A stretch of DNA of 22,897 nucleotides from Clostridia bacterium (GCA_012515365.1 JAAYYM010000084.1:1-22897), one strand, 5' to 3'; shown: positions 8,601-17,940, numbered from the stretch's first letter. Translations and numbers: made by a program. The notes: generated from the letters alone by a model not told the origin.

Positions 8601-9575
8601 ATGAATAATATATTTGATGAATACTATATGCCCCTGATCCAGATGAATATGTTCAAGCCATGTGATGTGCCTGCAAACTACCCGTCCGGTGGTACCTGTT
8701 TTGAAATCAATCCTACGATTGGCCGCGGTCACTACTGGATTTACAATTCCAATAAAAACTACAATATAAAGATTCATGATTTTCGTCTGCACGAAGATAT
8801 GGTTCTTAATATGGCGATTCCGGAGTGCCTGAGTGTCACTTACTATCAGTCTATATCAGGTGAAGAGCTAACACCCTATCATCGTCTGAGCCGCCATGTA
8901 GTAAAAAGTTTTCTTGGTGGCTGCAAGCCATACAAAGCATTGATTCATAAAAACATTCCGATTCAGTCAATCGGCATTGAGTACGGGGCTTCTTATTACG
9001 AGTCTTATTTAAGTGAACAATATCCGGGGCAGTATCAAAGTCCACAGGAAGCCTTTCACTGCATTGACGAAACAGTATCATTTCCTGAAATGGTTCATTT
9101 GCTGAATCAGCTCTATTCCTATCACGGTCAAGGCATTGCCCTTCCTTTATACTATGATGCCAAAGCTGCTGAAGCACTCTCCCTTGTGTTCGAGCATCAC
9201 AGAGTCATTAATGAACAAAAAACGATGCACATTTCAGATGCCGACAAGGAAATGCTTGACATTGTAACAGCCTATATTGGTGATCATTATGCAGATACTC
9301 TGTCCATTGAACAGCTCTGCAAAATATCCTGTATGGGTTCCACAAAACTAAAGAAAACATTCAAAGCCTATATTGGAAGCACCATTTCAGAATATATTCA
9401 AAACACACGTATCGGACAGGCTGAACAACTGCTGTCTTACACGGAACTGACGATTGGTCAGATCGCACAGGCTGTTGGCTATACAAATGCCGGCCGTTTC
9501 GCTGATCTGTTCCGCCAATCCAACGGAGTGCTTCCCCTTGAATATCGCAAAATCAGTCAGGGCAAGCACACGTGA
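8601..9575 (+). CDS. AraC family transcriptional regulator
   Basis: The protein has 324 residues. The C-terminal 100 or so form the two helix-turn-helix AraC/XylS DNA-binding domain: LSIEQLCKISCMGSTKLKKT, then LTIGQIAQAVGYTNAGRFAD, followed by FRQSNGVLPLEYRK, a good match to the family signature. The N-terminal 220 residues are an effector or dimerisation domain I cannot assign; it begins with a Tyr/Ile-rich segment (GRGHYWIYNSNKNYNIKI). A GGAGAAAGGAAG ribosome site precedes the ATG. It is divergent from the MATE gene and convergent with two ABC exporter genes, so it probably activates one or both. The layout resembles YbtA/PchR-like AraC proteins next to paired ABC genes, but that link is inference. 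Confidence 0.93.
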   Translation: MNNIFDEYYMPLIQMNMFKPCDVPANYPSGGTCFEINPTIGRGHYWIYNSNKNYNIKIHDFRLHEDMVLNMAIPECLSVTYYQSISGEELTPYHRLSRHVVKSFLGGCKPYKALIHKNIPIQSIGIEYGASYYESYLSEQYPGQYQSPQEAFHCIDETVSFPEMVHLLNQLYSYHGQGIALPLYYDAKAAEALSLVFEHHRVINEQKTMHISDADKEMLDIVTAYIGDHYADTLSIEQLCKISCMGSTKLKKTFKAYIGSTISEYIQNTRIGQAEQLLSYTELTIGQIAQAVGYTNAGRFADLFRQSNGVLPLEYRKISQGKHT

Positions 9576-9653
9576 TAGCTACCTGCTTCTAACTCATTCG
9601 GTGCTTCGTGATACCTGTATAATCTCTACATTATGCTTGATGTTACCTGCCAT

Positions 9654-11372
9654 TTACGCCAGCCGCTGTGAGGCTTCCCACATCGCAGCATATTTTCCAT
9701 GTTTTCGAATCAGCTCTTCATGCGTTCCGCATTCTGTAATACTTCCATTATCCAAAACGATAATCTGATCTGCATGTTTCACAATTGGCAGTGTATGAGC
9801 GACCATAACCACTGTTTTATCCTTTGTCAGTAACCTTCCAATCGCCTGTTTTACTAATAGTTCATTTTCTATGTCTAAAGACGCAGTTGCTTCATCCAAC
9901 AAAATAATAGGGCTGTTTTTCAAAATGGCTCTGGCAATGGATAAACGCTGCCTCTCACCACCAGACAGTCGGTTTCCGTTTTCTCCGACTTTTGTTTCAT
10001 ATCCCTGCTCCATACTTCGAATAAACCTATCGCAATTTGCAATTTTGCATGCTTCTTCAATCTCGGAATCGGTTGCATGTCTTTTCGCATATCGAATATT
10101 ATCTCTGACCGTATCATCAAAAAGAAATACGTCTTGATCCACCAGACTCATTTTAGATAAAACACGCTCCGGATCCATATCGGCAATGGATAGACCTCCC
10201 ATCTTGATGTCTCCGGCTGTTGGTTTGTAGTATCGACTCAACAGATTTAATATCGTTGATTTACCTGATCCGGAATCTCCGACAATGGCGGTTAATTTGT
10301 TCTCCGGTATAGTAAAGGAAACATTCGCAAGTACCGGTTCATCCGGCTCATAGGAAAACTGCACATTCTCAAATCTAATTTCACATTGGCAAATTCTATC
10401 GGCATTCTGTTCATTTTTACCTTCTTCCTCTTCTTCGAAAAGCCGATTGATTTTTTTCTTTGAAATCATGAAATTTCGGTAAGAAGTCATTGCAATATAT
10501 AGGGTTACATTTAATTTACTTGTAAAAAGAGGCATCATAATCAAAATAATGAGTGTTGCCGGTGTAATGATTCCATTCATCCATGCACTGACCGATAGCA
10601 GAATGGATAGCGCTAATACAAGATAACTGAGTATGGCAAAGGACTGTCCAATCGGAACAATTGCCGCTTCATACTGGTAACTGACATCCGAATAATCTTT
10701 CATTGCCTGCGTAAGAGACTGATTTTTTGTTCCTGCGAGTCCATAAGAACGAAGTGTCTGACTGCCGGCAAGATACTCGGCGATCGCGCTGACATTCTCC
10801 TCCCTGGCAAGATTCTTCCGGATTCCATAGATTCGCATTTGTCTGATCGTCAGATACATGATCGGAATCACTGCAAATGTTGACAGTAAGATCAGAAGTC
10901 CGATCGGCAAATACAGCGTAGTCGAATAAATCCCAACTGCCAGTAGCAGGATACTGTATTTCACGATATCTGCTACCTTATGCGTCAAAATCTGCTCATA
11001 ATCTCCCACTTCGCTTGTAGCAGCATTGATGTAAAATCCAGTTCTATTCTTTGTGAAAAGTCCAAGTGGAATGCTTTTTAATTTGTCACCGATTGCGATA
11101 CGAATATTTCTGCTCACATCAGAACCACCGACCTGACAGCCTGTGTATGCAATTGTATAAATAACCACTCTCAGTAAAATAATCAAGGCTAATGCAGCAC
11201 TCGCCCAAAAAATATCCGATAACTGCACGCTTCTTTCAAATATAATATCAAGCACCTTAAAAAGTACCAGGAAACTACAGCCACTAAGCAAACCTTCCAC
11301 CACTACTGCAGTAACAGATGCGATTAATTTTGCATTTAATTTATATGGGTTAGAATTCATTTTGGTATCCAT
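9654..11372 (-). CDS. ABC transporter half-transporter, permease plus ATPase (second of a pair)
   Basis: The protein has 572 residues. An N-terminal six-helix ABC exporter membrane domain (about 1-310) is followed by an acidic linker (LFEEEEEGKN) and an ATPase domain: Walker A GDSGSGKST (Lys371), signature LSGGERQRLSIARA, Walker B PIILLDEATASLD (catalytic Glu494) and H-loop His526 in MVAHTL. All catalytic residues are present. It overlaps the upstream ABC gene by 23 bases, and its AAAGGAGAGCAAA ribosome site lies inside that gene, so translation should be coupled and a heterodimer is likely. Such pairs export drugs or peptides, or, in the YbtPQ/IrtAB branch, import metal-siderophore complexes. 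Substrate is unknown. Confidence 0.93.
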   Translation of the reverse strand: MDTKMNSNPYKLNAKLIASVTAVVVEGLLSGCSFLVLFKVLDIIFERSVQLSDIFWASAALALIILLRVVIYTIAYTGCQVGGSDVSRNIRIAIGDKLKSIPLGLFTKNRTGFYINAATSEVGDYEQILTHKVADIVKYSILLLAVGIYSTTLYLPIGLLILLSTFAVIPIMYLTIRQMRIYGIRKNLAREENVSAIAEYLAGSQTLRSYGLAGTKNQSLTQAMKDYSDVSYQYEAAIVPIGQSFAILSYLVLALSILLSVSAWMNGIITPATLIILIMMPLFTSKLNVTLYIAMTSYRNFMISKKKINRLFEEEEEGKNEQNADRICQCEIRFENVQFSYEPDEPVLANVSFTIPENKLTAIVGDSGSGKSTILNLLSRYYKPTAGDIKMGGLSIADMDPERVLSKMSLVDQDVFLFDDTVRDNIRYAKRHATDSEIEEACKIANCDRFIRSMEQGYETKVGENGNRLSGGERQRLSIARAILKNSPIILLDEATASLDIENELLVKQAIGRLLTKDKTVVMVAHTLPIVKHADQIIVLDNGSITECGTHEELIRKHGKYAAMWEASQRLA

Positions 11373-13125
11373 TTTGCTCTCCTTTCAGTGAATAATTCAT
11401 ATTTCTTGCAGTCACATAATTGTTCCATGCTTTCTTAAAATAGGAGTTTTCTTTTATCATGACATCAAAGCTGCCGACTCCACTGATGCCCTGCCCTTCG
11501 ACCACCGCGATCCGATCACAGTTCTTGGTAATTCCAAGTCTATGTGCCACGATAATTACAGTTTTATTGAGACATAGATTTTCTATGGCTTTGTCAATTT
11601 CCAGCTGATTTTCTGGGTCTGCTGCACTGGTCGCTTCATCTAAGATCAAGATTGGAGAGTTTTTCAAGATGGCTCTGGCAATACAGATTCTTTGTTTCTG
11701 CCCTCCTGAAAATCTGGTTCCGTAGCCGCCAACTTTTGTTTCATATCCTTCTGGCAGGCTCATAATAAAATCATCAATTTGAGCTTTTTGCGCAGCCTCT
11801 CTTACACTCCTCATGGAAGCTTTTGGATCTCCCATTGCGATATTTTCGTATACACTTCCTCGTGTTAAAAAACTCTGCTGAAATACAACTGAAACATTGG
11901 AAAGCAGCTGTTCGTAATCGATCTCTCTGATGTCAATTCCACCGATCGTAATACTTCCCGCTGTCACATCATAAAACCGTGAAATCAACTGAATCAGAGT
12001 ACTTTTTCCGGCTCCGGATTCTCCGACAAATGCAATACGCTCGCCCTGCTCAATATGCAGATTCACATGTTCAACAATAGTTTTATCCTGTTCATATGCA
12101 AATGTAACATTCTTAAGTTCAATGTCATGATCCTGTGGAAATTCTTTTCCACCCTCAAACACAGGCTCATCCAAAATATGTTTGACAAGACCCACACCAT
12201 TCAATACATAGGAAAGATCATTTGCCAGCTCTTGCAGCGGACGCACATCAGTCAGATACTGTGTTCCAACGAATGCAAACAGTAGCAGAACGCCTGCTGT
12301 AATCTTTCCATGAACAAAGAGATAGCCACCCATAGGAACCAAAAACAATGTGCCACACTCCAGCAAAATCACATAAAGCGCGTACAGCGGACCGGTTGCT
12401 CTGGAGATTCTGCCCCAGATATTGTGCTGTGCATGAATTGCAGATGCATATTTTTTGAAGGATTCTGAACTCATATTATAGGCCTTCACAAGACGCATTC
12501 CATTCACATATTCATTGATTGCTCCAGAAAGATTTCCACTCGACTGATTCACTTCATCCATAAATTTTGTAAATCGGCCAAACATGATGAACATCGCAAT
12601 GCCTGCAAGCAGCAACGGTACAATACTGACAAGTGCAAGCGACGGACGAACCGTCATCAGATAGATGAACATGACGATCGGTCCTGAAAGATACAATACC
12701 AATTCCGGAAGATTGTGTGCGAGAAACAATTCCAGTTTTTCAATGCTCTCATTCATTACATATTTGATTTCTCCGGTACTCCGCTCCCCAAGTGCTCCAA
12801 GCGGCATCTTCGACATATGTTCCGTCACCATACATCTTACATAAAACAGTGTCCTGTATGCGCCTTTATGTGATGACAAAATCGAACCGATCGACAAGAA
12901 CGCTTTTAACAGCATACCTCCAATCACAATCACAGCCCATTTGATTGCCATAGACCAATCACAGTTTCCTGTGCTTACCGCATCAATGATTTTGTAAAAT
13001 GCAAAATACGGAATGATTGACAATACGCTCGCAATCAATGCCAGTCCGATGGACAGATAAATAAAGTATCTGTTTTTCCCCGCCCATTCCATCAGCAGGG
13101 AAAATCCCTTTTTCTCCTTCTTCAT
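11350..13125 (-). CDS. ABC transporter half-transporter, permease plus ATPase (first of a pair)
   Basis: The protein has 591 residues: a membrane domain (about 15-315) and an ATPase domain with Walker A GESGAGKST (Lys374), signature FSGGQKQRICIARA, Walker B PILILDEATSAAD (Glu497) and H-loop His528 in IVAHRL. The D-loop reads SAAD rather than the usual SALD, a minor deviation. The start has an AGAGGAATTGAG ribosome site. It is the first gene of the two-gene ABC operon and overlaps the second. It lies about 50 bases after the terminator of the upstream permease gene, so its promoter should sit in that short gap (TATATT near 13150 is a candidate). It probably forms a heterodimer with the 9654-11372 product in the cytoplasmic membrane. 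Confidence 0.93.
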   Translation of the reverse strand: MKKEKKGFSLLMEWAGKNRYFIYLSIGLALIASVLSIIPYFAFYKIIDAVSTGNCDWSMAIKWAVIVIGGMLLKAFLSIGSILSSHKGAYRTLFYVRCMVTEHMSKMPLGALGERSTGEIKYVMNESIEKLELFLAHNLPELVLYLSGPIVMFIYLMTVRPSLALVSIVPLLLAGIAMFIMFGRFTKFMDEVNQSSGNLSGAINEYVNGMRLVKAYNMSSESFKKYASAIHAQHNIWGRISRATGPLYALYVILLECGTLFLVPMGGYLFVHGKITAGVLLLFAFVGTQYLTDVRPLQELANDLSYVLNGVGLVKHILDEPVFEGGKEFPQDHDIELKNVTFAYEQDKTIVEHVNLHIEQGERIAFVGESGAGKSTLIQLISRFYDVTAGSITIGGIDIREIDYEQLLSNVSVVFQQSFLTRGSVYENIAMGDPKASMRSVREAAQKAQIDDFIMSLPEGYETKVGGYGTRFSGGQKQRICIARAILKNSPILILDEATSAADPENQLEIDKAIENLCLNKTVIIVAHRLGITKNCDRIAVVEGQGISGVGSFDVMIKENSYFKKAWNNYVTARNMNYSLKGEQNGYQNEF

Positions 13126-13159
13126 CTCAATTCCTCTTTTCTAATAAAATATACAAAGC

Positions 13160-13201
13160 AGATAAAATAAAAAATGGCGGTTAGTATTCTCTAACCGCCA
13201 T
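13160..13201 (-). terminator. Rho-independent terminator of the nucleobase permease gene
   Basis: Perfect 11-bp stem ATGGCGGTTAG (13174-13184) / CTAACCGCCAT (13191-13201) with a 6-base loop. On the minus strand it is followed by a T-rich tract (13160-13173). It lies about 95 bases after the stop of the permease gene and just before the ABC operon, separating the two units. Confidence 0.88.
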
Positions 13202-13295
13202 AACGATATCACTTTTCAATTTCATTTACAATTGTTTAAATCCGTTTCTGTCTAAAATGTATGTATCAGTGTCTGATATGTATATTTTCTGTTTT

Positions 13296-14726
13296 CTATT
13301 TGGAATCCTTTGGTATCAGAATATTCAGCAGAATGGCTAAAATTGCAGCAGGCACAATACCAGAACCACCGAATACATAAGTCATCCATACCGGCATCAT
13401 AGTCTGCACTGAAGCAGTTGAGCCAATACCATAGCCCAGTCCGAGTGCTACAACCACGATAGTAGCATTTCTGCCTATCAATGGCTCTTTCGTGATGAGT
13501 TGAATACCTGAAATAATAATGGAAGCAAACATCATAACAGCTGCACCGCCCAAAACCGGCTGTGGCATAATGGAGATTATAGCACCAATTTTAGGGAACA
13601 GACCACAAAGTACAAGAATGCCTGCGCCCGTAGCGATTGCAAAACGATTTACCACCTTTGTAATGCCCACAAGCCCTACATTCTGGCTAAATGAAGTATT
13701 CGGCAGCACGCCGAACAGGGCTGCAAAAGAAGACCCGATACCATCACAAATAACCGCACCTGAAATCTCGCTGTTGGTTGCCTCGCGCCCAAGTCCGCCT
13801 TCCACCGTGGCAGAAGCATCGCCAATTGTCTCTACGGCAGTCACAACAAACATAATGAGCATAGGCAGTATGGCTGACAGATTGAACTGCAGTTTAACAG
13901 GCAGTAAATCCGGAACGGCAAACCAAGCTGCGTCTTTTACCTGTGTCCATTGAGTAGCCCAGGCATAAGTCTTTGTCACGCCGTCTACCACAGTTGTAGT
14001 CGGAAGAAACAGTCCCATAATAAAAGAAGCTATGTACCCTGCTATGATACCAAGCAAAATCGATGCAACAGAAGGAAAACCTTTGCAGTAATGTTTCAAC
14101 ACGATAATAACAATCAATGTAAACAGTCCCAGTGCAAAGTTCGTCATCGAACCATAATCAAAGTTACTGCTTCCGCCGCCAAAGAAACCGATACCGACAG
14201 AAATCAGGCTCAAACCGATTGCAACAACGACCGTACCTGTTACAATGGGTGGAAAGAATCTGCGAAGCGGCTTAATGCAAAAGCCAAGAACACCTTCAAA
14301 TAAACCGCCGATAAGACTTGCTCCCATAACTGCACCATAAGCGTACATACCTGCCTCAGCACTGGTGGTAATGGTGCCTGCGGCAATTCCTGCCAGCATA
14401 CTTGCTACGATTGCTTTATTGATACCGATAAAACCGGAACTGGTACCCATGACAATGGGAAGTTTTCCGCCAACCGGACCGATGGGATATAACTGAAGAA
14501 GGGTAACAAGACCTGCTACCAGCATGGCATTCTGGAGCAAGGAGACACGCAGTGCTCCAAAGCCTGCATCAGCAGTGATTCCACAGATGCCCATAATAAT
14601 CAATAGCGGGGATAAATTACCTACAAACATCGCCAGCACATGCTGTAAACCAAGCGGTACTGCCTGCCGCATCGGCAGCATACCATCCAGTTCGTAGGGT
14701 GTGGAATAAATACGTTCTTTTTTCAT
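13296..14726 (-). CDS. NCS2 family nucleobase permease, xanthine/uracil type
   Basis: The protein has 476 residues and about 12-14 hydrophobic segments. The N-terminus (DGMLPMRQAVPLGLQHVLAM) and the region around LPNTSFSQNVGLVGITKVVN match the NCS2/NAT family. The Asn-Val-Gly-Leu form of the second motif is closer to PbuX/UacT-type xanthine or urate carriers than to uracil carriers. It should import a purine (or pyrimidine) base with H+ or Na+. I chose the ATG at 14726 because AAGGAGG lies 7 bases before it; a longer frame upstream lacks such a site. No purine riboswitch fold is apparent in the short leader. It has its own terminator and appears monocistronic, divergent from the channel gene. 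Confidence 0.92.
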   Translation of the reverse strand: MKKERIYSTPYELDGMLPMRQAVPLGLQHVLAMFVGNLSPLLIIMGICGITADAGFGALRVSLLQNAMLVAGLVTLLQLYPIGPVGGKLPIVMGTSSGFIGINKAIVASMLAGIAAGTITTSAEAGMYAYGAVMGASLIGGLFEGVLGFCIKPLRRFFPPIVTGTVVVAIGLSLISVGIGFFGGGSSNFDYGSMTNFALGLFTLIVIIVLKHYCKGFPSVASILLGIIAGYIASFIMGLFLPTTTVVDGVTKTYAWATQWTQVKDAAWFAVPDLLPVKLQFNLSAILPMLIMFVVTAVETIGDASATVEGGLGREATNSEISGAVICDGIGSSFAALFGVLPNTSFSQNVGLVGITKVVNRFAIATGAGILVLCGLFPKIGAIISIMPQPVLGGAAVMMFASIIISGIQLITKEPLIGRNATIVVVALGLGYGIGSTASVQTMMPVWMTYVFGGSGIVPAAILAILLNILIPKDSK

Positions 14727-14767
14727 ATACATTCCTCCTTGCAAAATGCCTTTTCGGCTTTTCTTAG

Positions 14768-14773
14768 ATTGTA
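14768..14773 (-). promoter_or_regulatory. Putative extended -10 box of the nucleobase permease gene
   Basis: On the minus strand TACAAT preceded by TGG forms an extended -10, 42 bases upstream of the ATG. No good -35 box is seen at the normal spacing. A small GCC-GAAAA-GGC hairpin lies between it and the ribosome site (about 14748-14757). Confidence 0.35.
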
Positions 14774-14785
14774 CCATTTATCATG

Positions 14786-14908
14786 TCATTTATCTATTGA
14801 TATCTTCAAAAATGCTGGCACGACGAAAGTCAAAACAGGATTCGGTGCAACAAGACCTCCGATTAATGGCAGTCTGAATTGGCCTCCATATGCATAACCG
14901 TGCTGCAT
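14786..14908 (-). other. Intergenic element with an unassigned 40-codon open frame
   Basis: The 259-base gap between the divergent permease and channel genes holds an ATG-TGA frame of 40 codons. It begins MQHGYAYGGQ and ends FVVPAFLKISIDK, with a hydrophobic C-terminal half. The opposite strand also reads well (TKVKTGFGATRPPI, about 14826-14867). No clear ribosome site is present (GTGGACGAAT before the ATG). It may be a small protein gene, a decayed gene end or a dispersed intergenic repeat; I cannot decide. Confidence 0.3.
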
Positions 14909-14955
14909 ATTCGTCCACAAAAAGCGTGAAGATTATTCTTGTTAATGTTATACTA

Positions 14956-14961
14956 TATAAT
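14956..14961 (+). promoter_or_regulatory. Putative -10 box of the Cache-MscS gene
   Basis: A perfect TATAAT lies 24 bases before the ATG in an AT-rich stretch, and TATACT is found at 14949 and 14961. No single -35 box stands out (TTGTTA at 14939 fits TATACT at 14961 with 16 bases). The AAGGGGG ribosome site at 14971-14977 fixes the start at 14986. Confidence 0.35.
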
Positions 14962-14985
14962 ATACTGTACAAGGGGGATTCGTCT

Positions 14986-17940
14986 ATGGAAATGAAAAAA
15001 GAACGAATGAAAAAACTTGGAATGGATGTCCTATTAGAAATCCTGGGACTGATTATTCTATATCTGATACTCTCATATGCACAGACACAATTCTCAGATG
15101 CCAGACAAAAAGCTAACTCCATGGCAAAGATTGAATTGGCAATGCACCGCATGGAGCTGCATGCACAGGAAGCAGATGCTAATTTGTACAGATACGACAG
15201 ATTCAATCAAGCGATGGCCGATGCACTTGCATATTTTTATGAAAATAATACAGATGATATCAACAGTGTTTCAGCTATGGCAGCTCAATGTGGAATAAAA
15301 GAACTCTATATTCTGAATGATGAGAAAAATGTGGTATCTTCCAATTCAGAAACGATAAAAAACTTTAAAAATGATGCACAGTTTGGAGAATTACTCACTA
15401 AAAGCACCCCACTTACCATAGACAATACCAGATACTACTCCTCTTTTATCATTAGCGGAATGCATCTGATTCTTGGCAGCGACTACAGCCATCTCCTTGA
15501 AACGCAAGAGGAAATTCTCTCACCTTATAATTCATTACATACGATAAGTGTCGGTGAAAATGGATTTGTCATTGCCATTGATACACAAACAGGTGAAATC
15601 CTTTATCATCCGGATGAATCAATGATCGGGCAAAATTTAACTGCGCTTGATCTGTCTGCTTATCAATGTGTTGAAGACACCATCGAAGATCAGATCACTT
15701 ATATGGCTGTCATTCCAAAGTCAGAAAGTGCAGCATTGGACTTTACAATGGTTTTAATTGCTTTGCTGGTCTTTGCAATCGTCATCAGCCTTGTAATTGC
15801 ATTTCTTCACTGCGTACGCATAGAGCGTGGTGATCCTTCCTTTACAGAATACTCTAATATGATATACGCGCATATAGGTAAAAACTACTATTTTAACAAA
15901 ACCTTATGGAAGAAACTCAAACAGATTCTGTTGATTGGACTTCTTCTCATATTTGTTATTTCTTATTATATGCAGACGCTTGCTGCACTCTCATCACGTT
16001 CCATCCATTCTGATCAAAAACTAGCGCATATCGCAGCCATTCTTGACGAAAACAAAGAGAAACGTGAGTTGCTGACACAGGAATATAATACCGAATATGC
16101 AAAGCGCGCTCAGAATATTGCTTATTTATTGAAAGAGGATCCTTCTTTAATTAACGCTGATAAATTGAAAACACTTGCCCGCCGTGCACAGGTAGATTCG
16201 ATCTATGTCTTTGATGCAAATGGTGCGACTGTCGCTACTAACACTGTTTTCAAGGATTTTGTGCTGAGCAAGAATTCTAAGGAACCCTCCTATGCCTTCT
16301 GGAATGTAATCAATGGTTATGAGAACACACTTGTACAGGATGCTGTCATTGATGAAACTGCTGCTCAAAACTACATACAATATATCGGTACGACTCGTCT
16401 GGATGCTCCCGGCCTTGTGCAGCTCGGCATATCCCCCCAGACCTTGAAAGCGCGTCTGAATACCTACCAGCTTGAATATGTGCTGGATAATATTGCGGTA
16501 GAAAATCAGGGCTTCACCTTTGCTGCAAACATTTCCGATCATACACTGACCTGCTACCCTCGCAAGCAATGTATCGGTGATGCCTGTTCTTTGCATGGAT
16601 TGACGGACTCCGCTTATGATGATGCTTATAGAGGCTATCAAACCATTGATGGACAAGACTACTTTGTCAATTCCATGAAATATGATTCAAGTATCATCTA
16701 CGTTGCTGTACCATTGGCTGCGATTACCAAAGGGCGACTGTCCATGGCTCTGTTAGTAACGTTTGCAAGTTTTCTTGCTCTGTCAGTCATATCATCGCTG
16801 TTCCTGATTGGGAAATATGACACAAATCCTACAGCCGAAGTCGATATGAGTAAAATCCATACCACGCGTAAAATCCAATCTGCTGCCAGCAGATGGGACT
16901 ATTCAAAGGATCTTCCTTGGAAAGAGCGAAATGCTGAACAGAAACTCCAAAAAATCATCAGCATCCTCTTAAGTATTGTTGGGATTCTGATCGTAATTTA
17001 TTCCTATATGCAGCGAAACTCCTATGACCAAAATTCAATATTATCTTATATCATCAATAAACAATGGGCTAAAAACCCAAATATTTTTTCACTATCCTAC
17101 ATTATACTGACTGTCATAGAAGTGTCTGTGATCGCCAACCTTTTAACAAAGACCATTTCTGCCCTGTCCATCAATTTCGGTTCGCGTTCAGAAACCATTG
17201 GACGATTGATTAACAACTTTATCAAATATACTTCTGTCATCGGGACTACATTTTACTGTTTAAATTTTCTCGGTATACAGGCATCTACGCTGCTTGCCTC
17301 TGCTGGAATCCTGACTCTGGTCATTGGTCTCGGTGCGCAGTCGCTCATCAGTGATATTCTTGCCGGTATCTTTATCGTATTTGAGGGGGAATTTAGGGTT
17401 GGTGATATTGTAACCATCGGTGACTGGCGCGGCACTGTATTGGAGATCGGTATCCGTTCCACAAAAATCGAGGATGCCAGTCAGAATATCAAAGTCTTCA
17501 ATAACTCATCGATTACCGGTGTCATCAACATGACTAAGAAATATTCTTATGCATTTTGTGATGTTGGAATTGAATATGGCGAATCTCTGGAAAAAGTAGA
17601 AGCGCTTCTCAAAAAAGAACTTCCACGCTTCAAGGAAAAAATTCCTGAAATTGCAGAAGGGCCTTTTTATAAAGGTGTTATTTCTTTGGGTGACTGTAGT
17701 GTGGATATTCGTATACTTGCACAGTGTCTGGAATCTGACAGAGTGCAGCTGACCAGGGATTTGAATCGTGAAATACTGTTGCTCTTTGACAAACACCACA
17801 TCAATATCCCATTCCCGCAAGTGGTGATCAATCAGCCGGGTGTGCATGCAAAAGCTTCCCGCACTGAAATTAAGAACGCTGCTGAGTTCAATCATGAACA
17901 GAAGGAAGCTGCTAAGAACCTGCAGACAGGCGACCAGTAG
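14986..17940 (+). CDS. Double Cache-like sensor fused to an MscS-family mechanosensitive channel
   Basis: The protein has 984 residues. Layout by eye: membrane helix 13-31; extracytoplasmic sensor 1 about 32-250, with the Cache-type stretch GFVIAIDTQTGEILYHPDES then MIGQNL; helix 252-275; helix 313-331; extracytoplasmic sensor 2 about 332-576, also Cache-like (DSIYVFDANGATVATNT and GFTFAANISDHTLTCYP); helix 584-608; further helices near 654-674, 701-725 and 743-763; pore helix about 766-790 (LLASAGILTLVIGLGAQSLI); MscS beta domain about 800-850 (FRVGDIVTIGDWRGTVLEIG); and a cytoplasmic cage domain to about 945 ending in the family's IPFPQ. Canonical MscS is about 286 residues, so roughly 650 are extra. 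Start 14986 has an AAGGGGG site. It should be a membrane channel; ligand gating through the sensors is inference. Confidence 0.9.
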   Translation: MEMKKERMKKLGMDVLLEILGLIILYLILSYAQTQFSDARQKANSMAKIELAMHRMELHAQEADANLYRYDRFNQAMADALAYFYENNTDDINSVSAMAAQCGIKELYILNDEKNVVSSNSETIKNFKNDAQFGELLTKSTPLTIDNTRYYSSFIISGMHLILGSDYSHLLETQEEILSPYNSLHTISVGENGFVIAIDTQTGEILYHPDESMIGQNLTALDLSAYQCVEDTIEDQITYMAVIPKSESAALDFTMVLIALLVFAIVISLVIAFLHCVRIERGDPSFTEYSNMIYAHIGKNYYFNKTLWKKLKQILLIGLLLIFVISYYMQTLAALSSRSIHSDQKLAHIAAILDENKEKRELLTQEYNTEYAKRAQNIAYLLKEDPSLINADKLKTLARRAQVDSIYVFDANGATVATNTVFKDFVLSKNSKEPSYAFWNVINGYENTLVQDAVIDETAAQNYIQYIGTTRLDAPGLVQLGISPQTLKARLNTYQLEYVLDNIAVENQGFTFAANISDHTLTCYPRKQCIGDACSLHGLTDSAYDDAYRGYQTIDGQDYFVNSMKYDSSIIYVAVPLAAITKGRLSMALLVTFASFLALSVISSLFLIGKYDTNPTAEVDMSKIHTTRKIQSAASRWDYSKDLPWKERNAEQKLQKIISILLSIVGILIVIYSYMQRNSYDQNSILSYIINKQWAKNPNIFSLSYIILTVIEVSVIANLLTKTISALSINFGSRSETIGRLINNFIKYTSVIGTTFYCLNFLGIQASTLLASAGILTLVIGLGAQSLISDILAGIFIVFEGEFRVGDIVTIGDWRGTVLEIGIRSTKIEDASQNIKVFNNSSITGVINMTKKYSYAFCDVGIEYGESLEKVEALLKKELPRFKEKIPEIAEGPFYKGVISLGDCSVDIRILAQCLESDRVQLTRDLNREILLLFDKHHINIPFPQVVINQPGVHAKASRTEIKNAAEFNHEQKEAAKNLQTGDQ

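Noticed and set aside
8562..9177. Minus-strand frames opposite the AraC regulator.
   Set aside because: The plus-strand protein has a full AraC domain and a good ribosome site; the antisense frames have neither.
9576..9653. Searched for a shared terminator between the convergent AraC and ABC genes.
   Set aside because: Only very short stems (GGT/ACC) are present, with no T-tract; no feature is called.
13264..13278. Small inverted repeat TATCAG-TGT-CTGATA just after the permease stop.
   Set aside because: It is only a 6-bp AT-containing stem without a T-tract; the strong hairpin at 13174-13201 is the better terminator.
13519..14303. Two long plus-strand frames opposite the nucleobase permease.
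   Set aside because: They mirror the hydrophobic codons of a clear permease gene and show no domain or ribosome site.
14790..15206. Minus-strand open frame of 138 codons opposite the start of the channel gene.
   Set aside because: It is antisense to a strong MscS-type coding sequence, is Ser/Arg/Cys-rich without a domain, and has no ribosome site.
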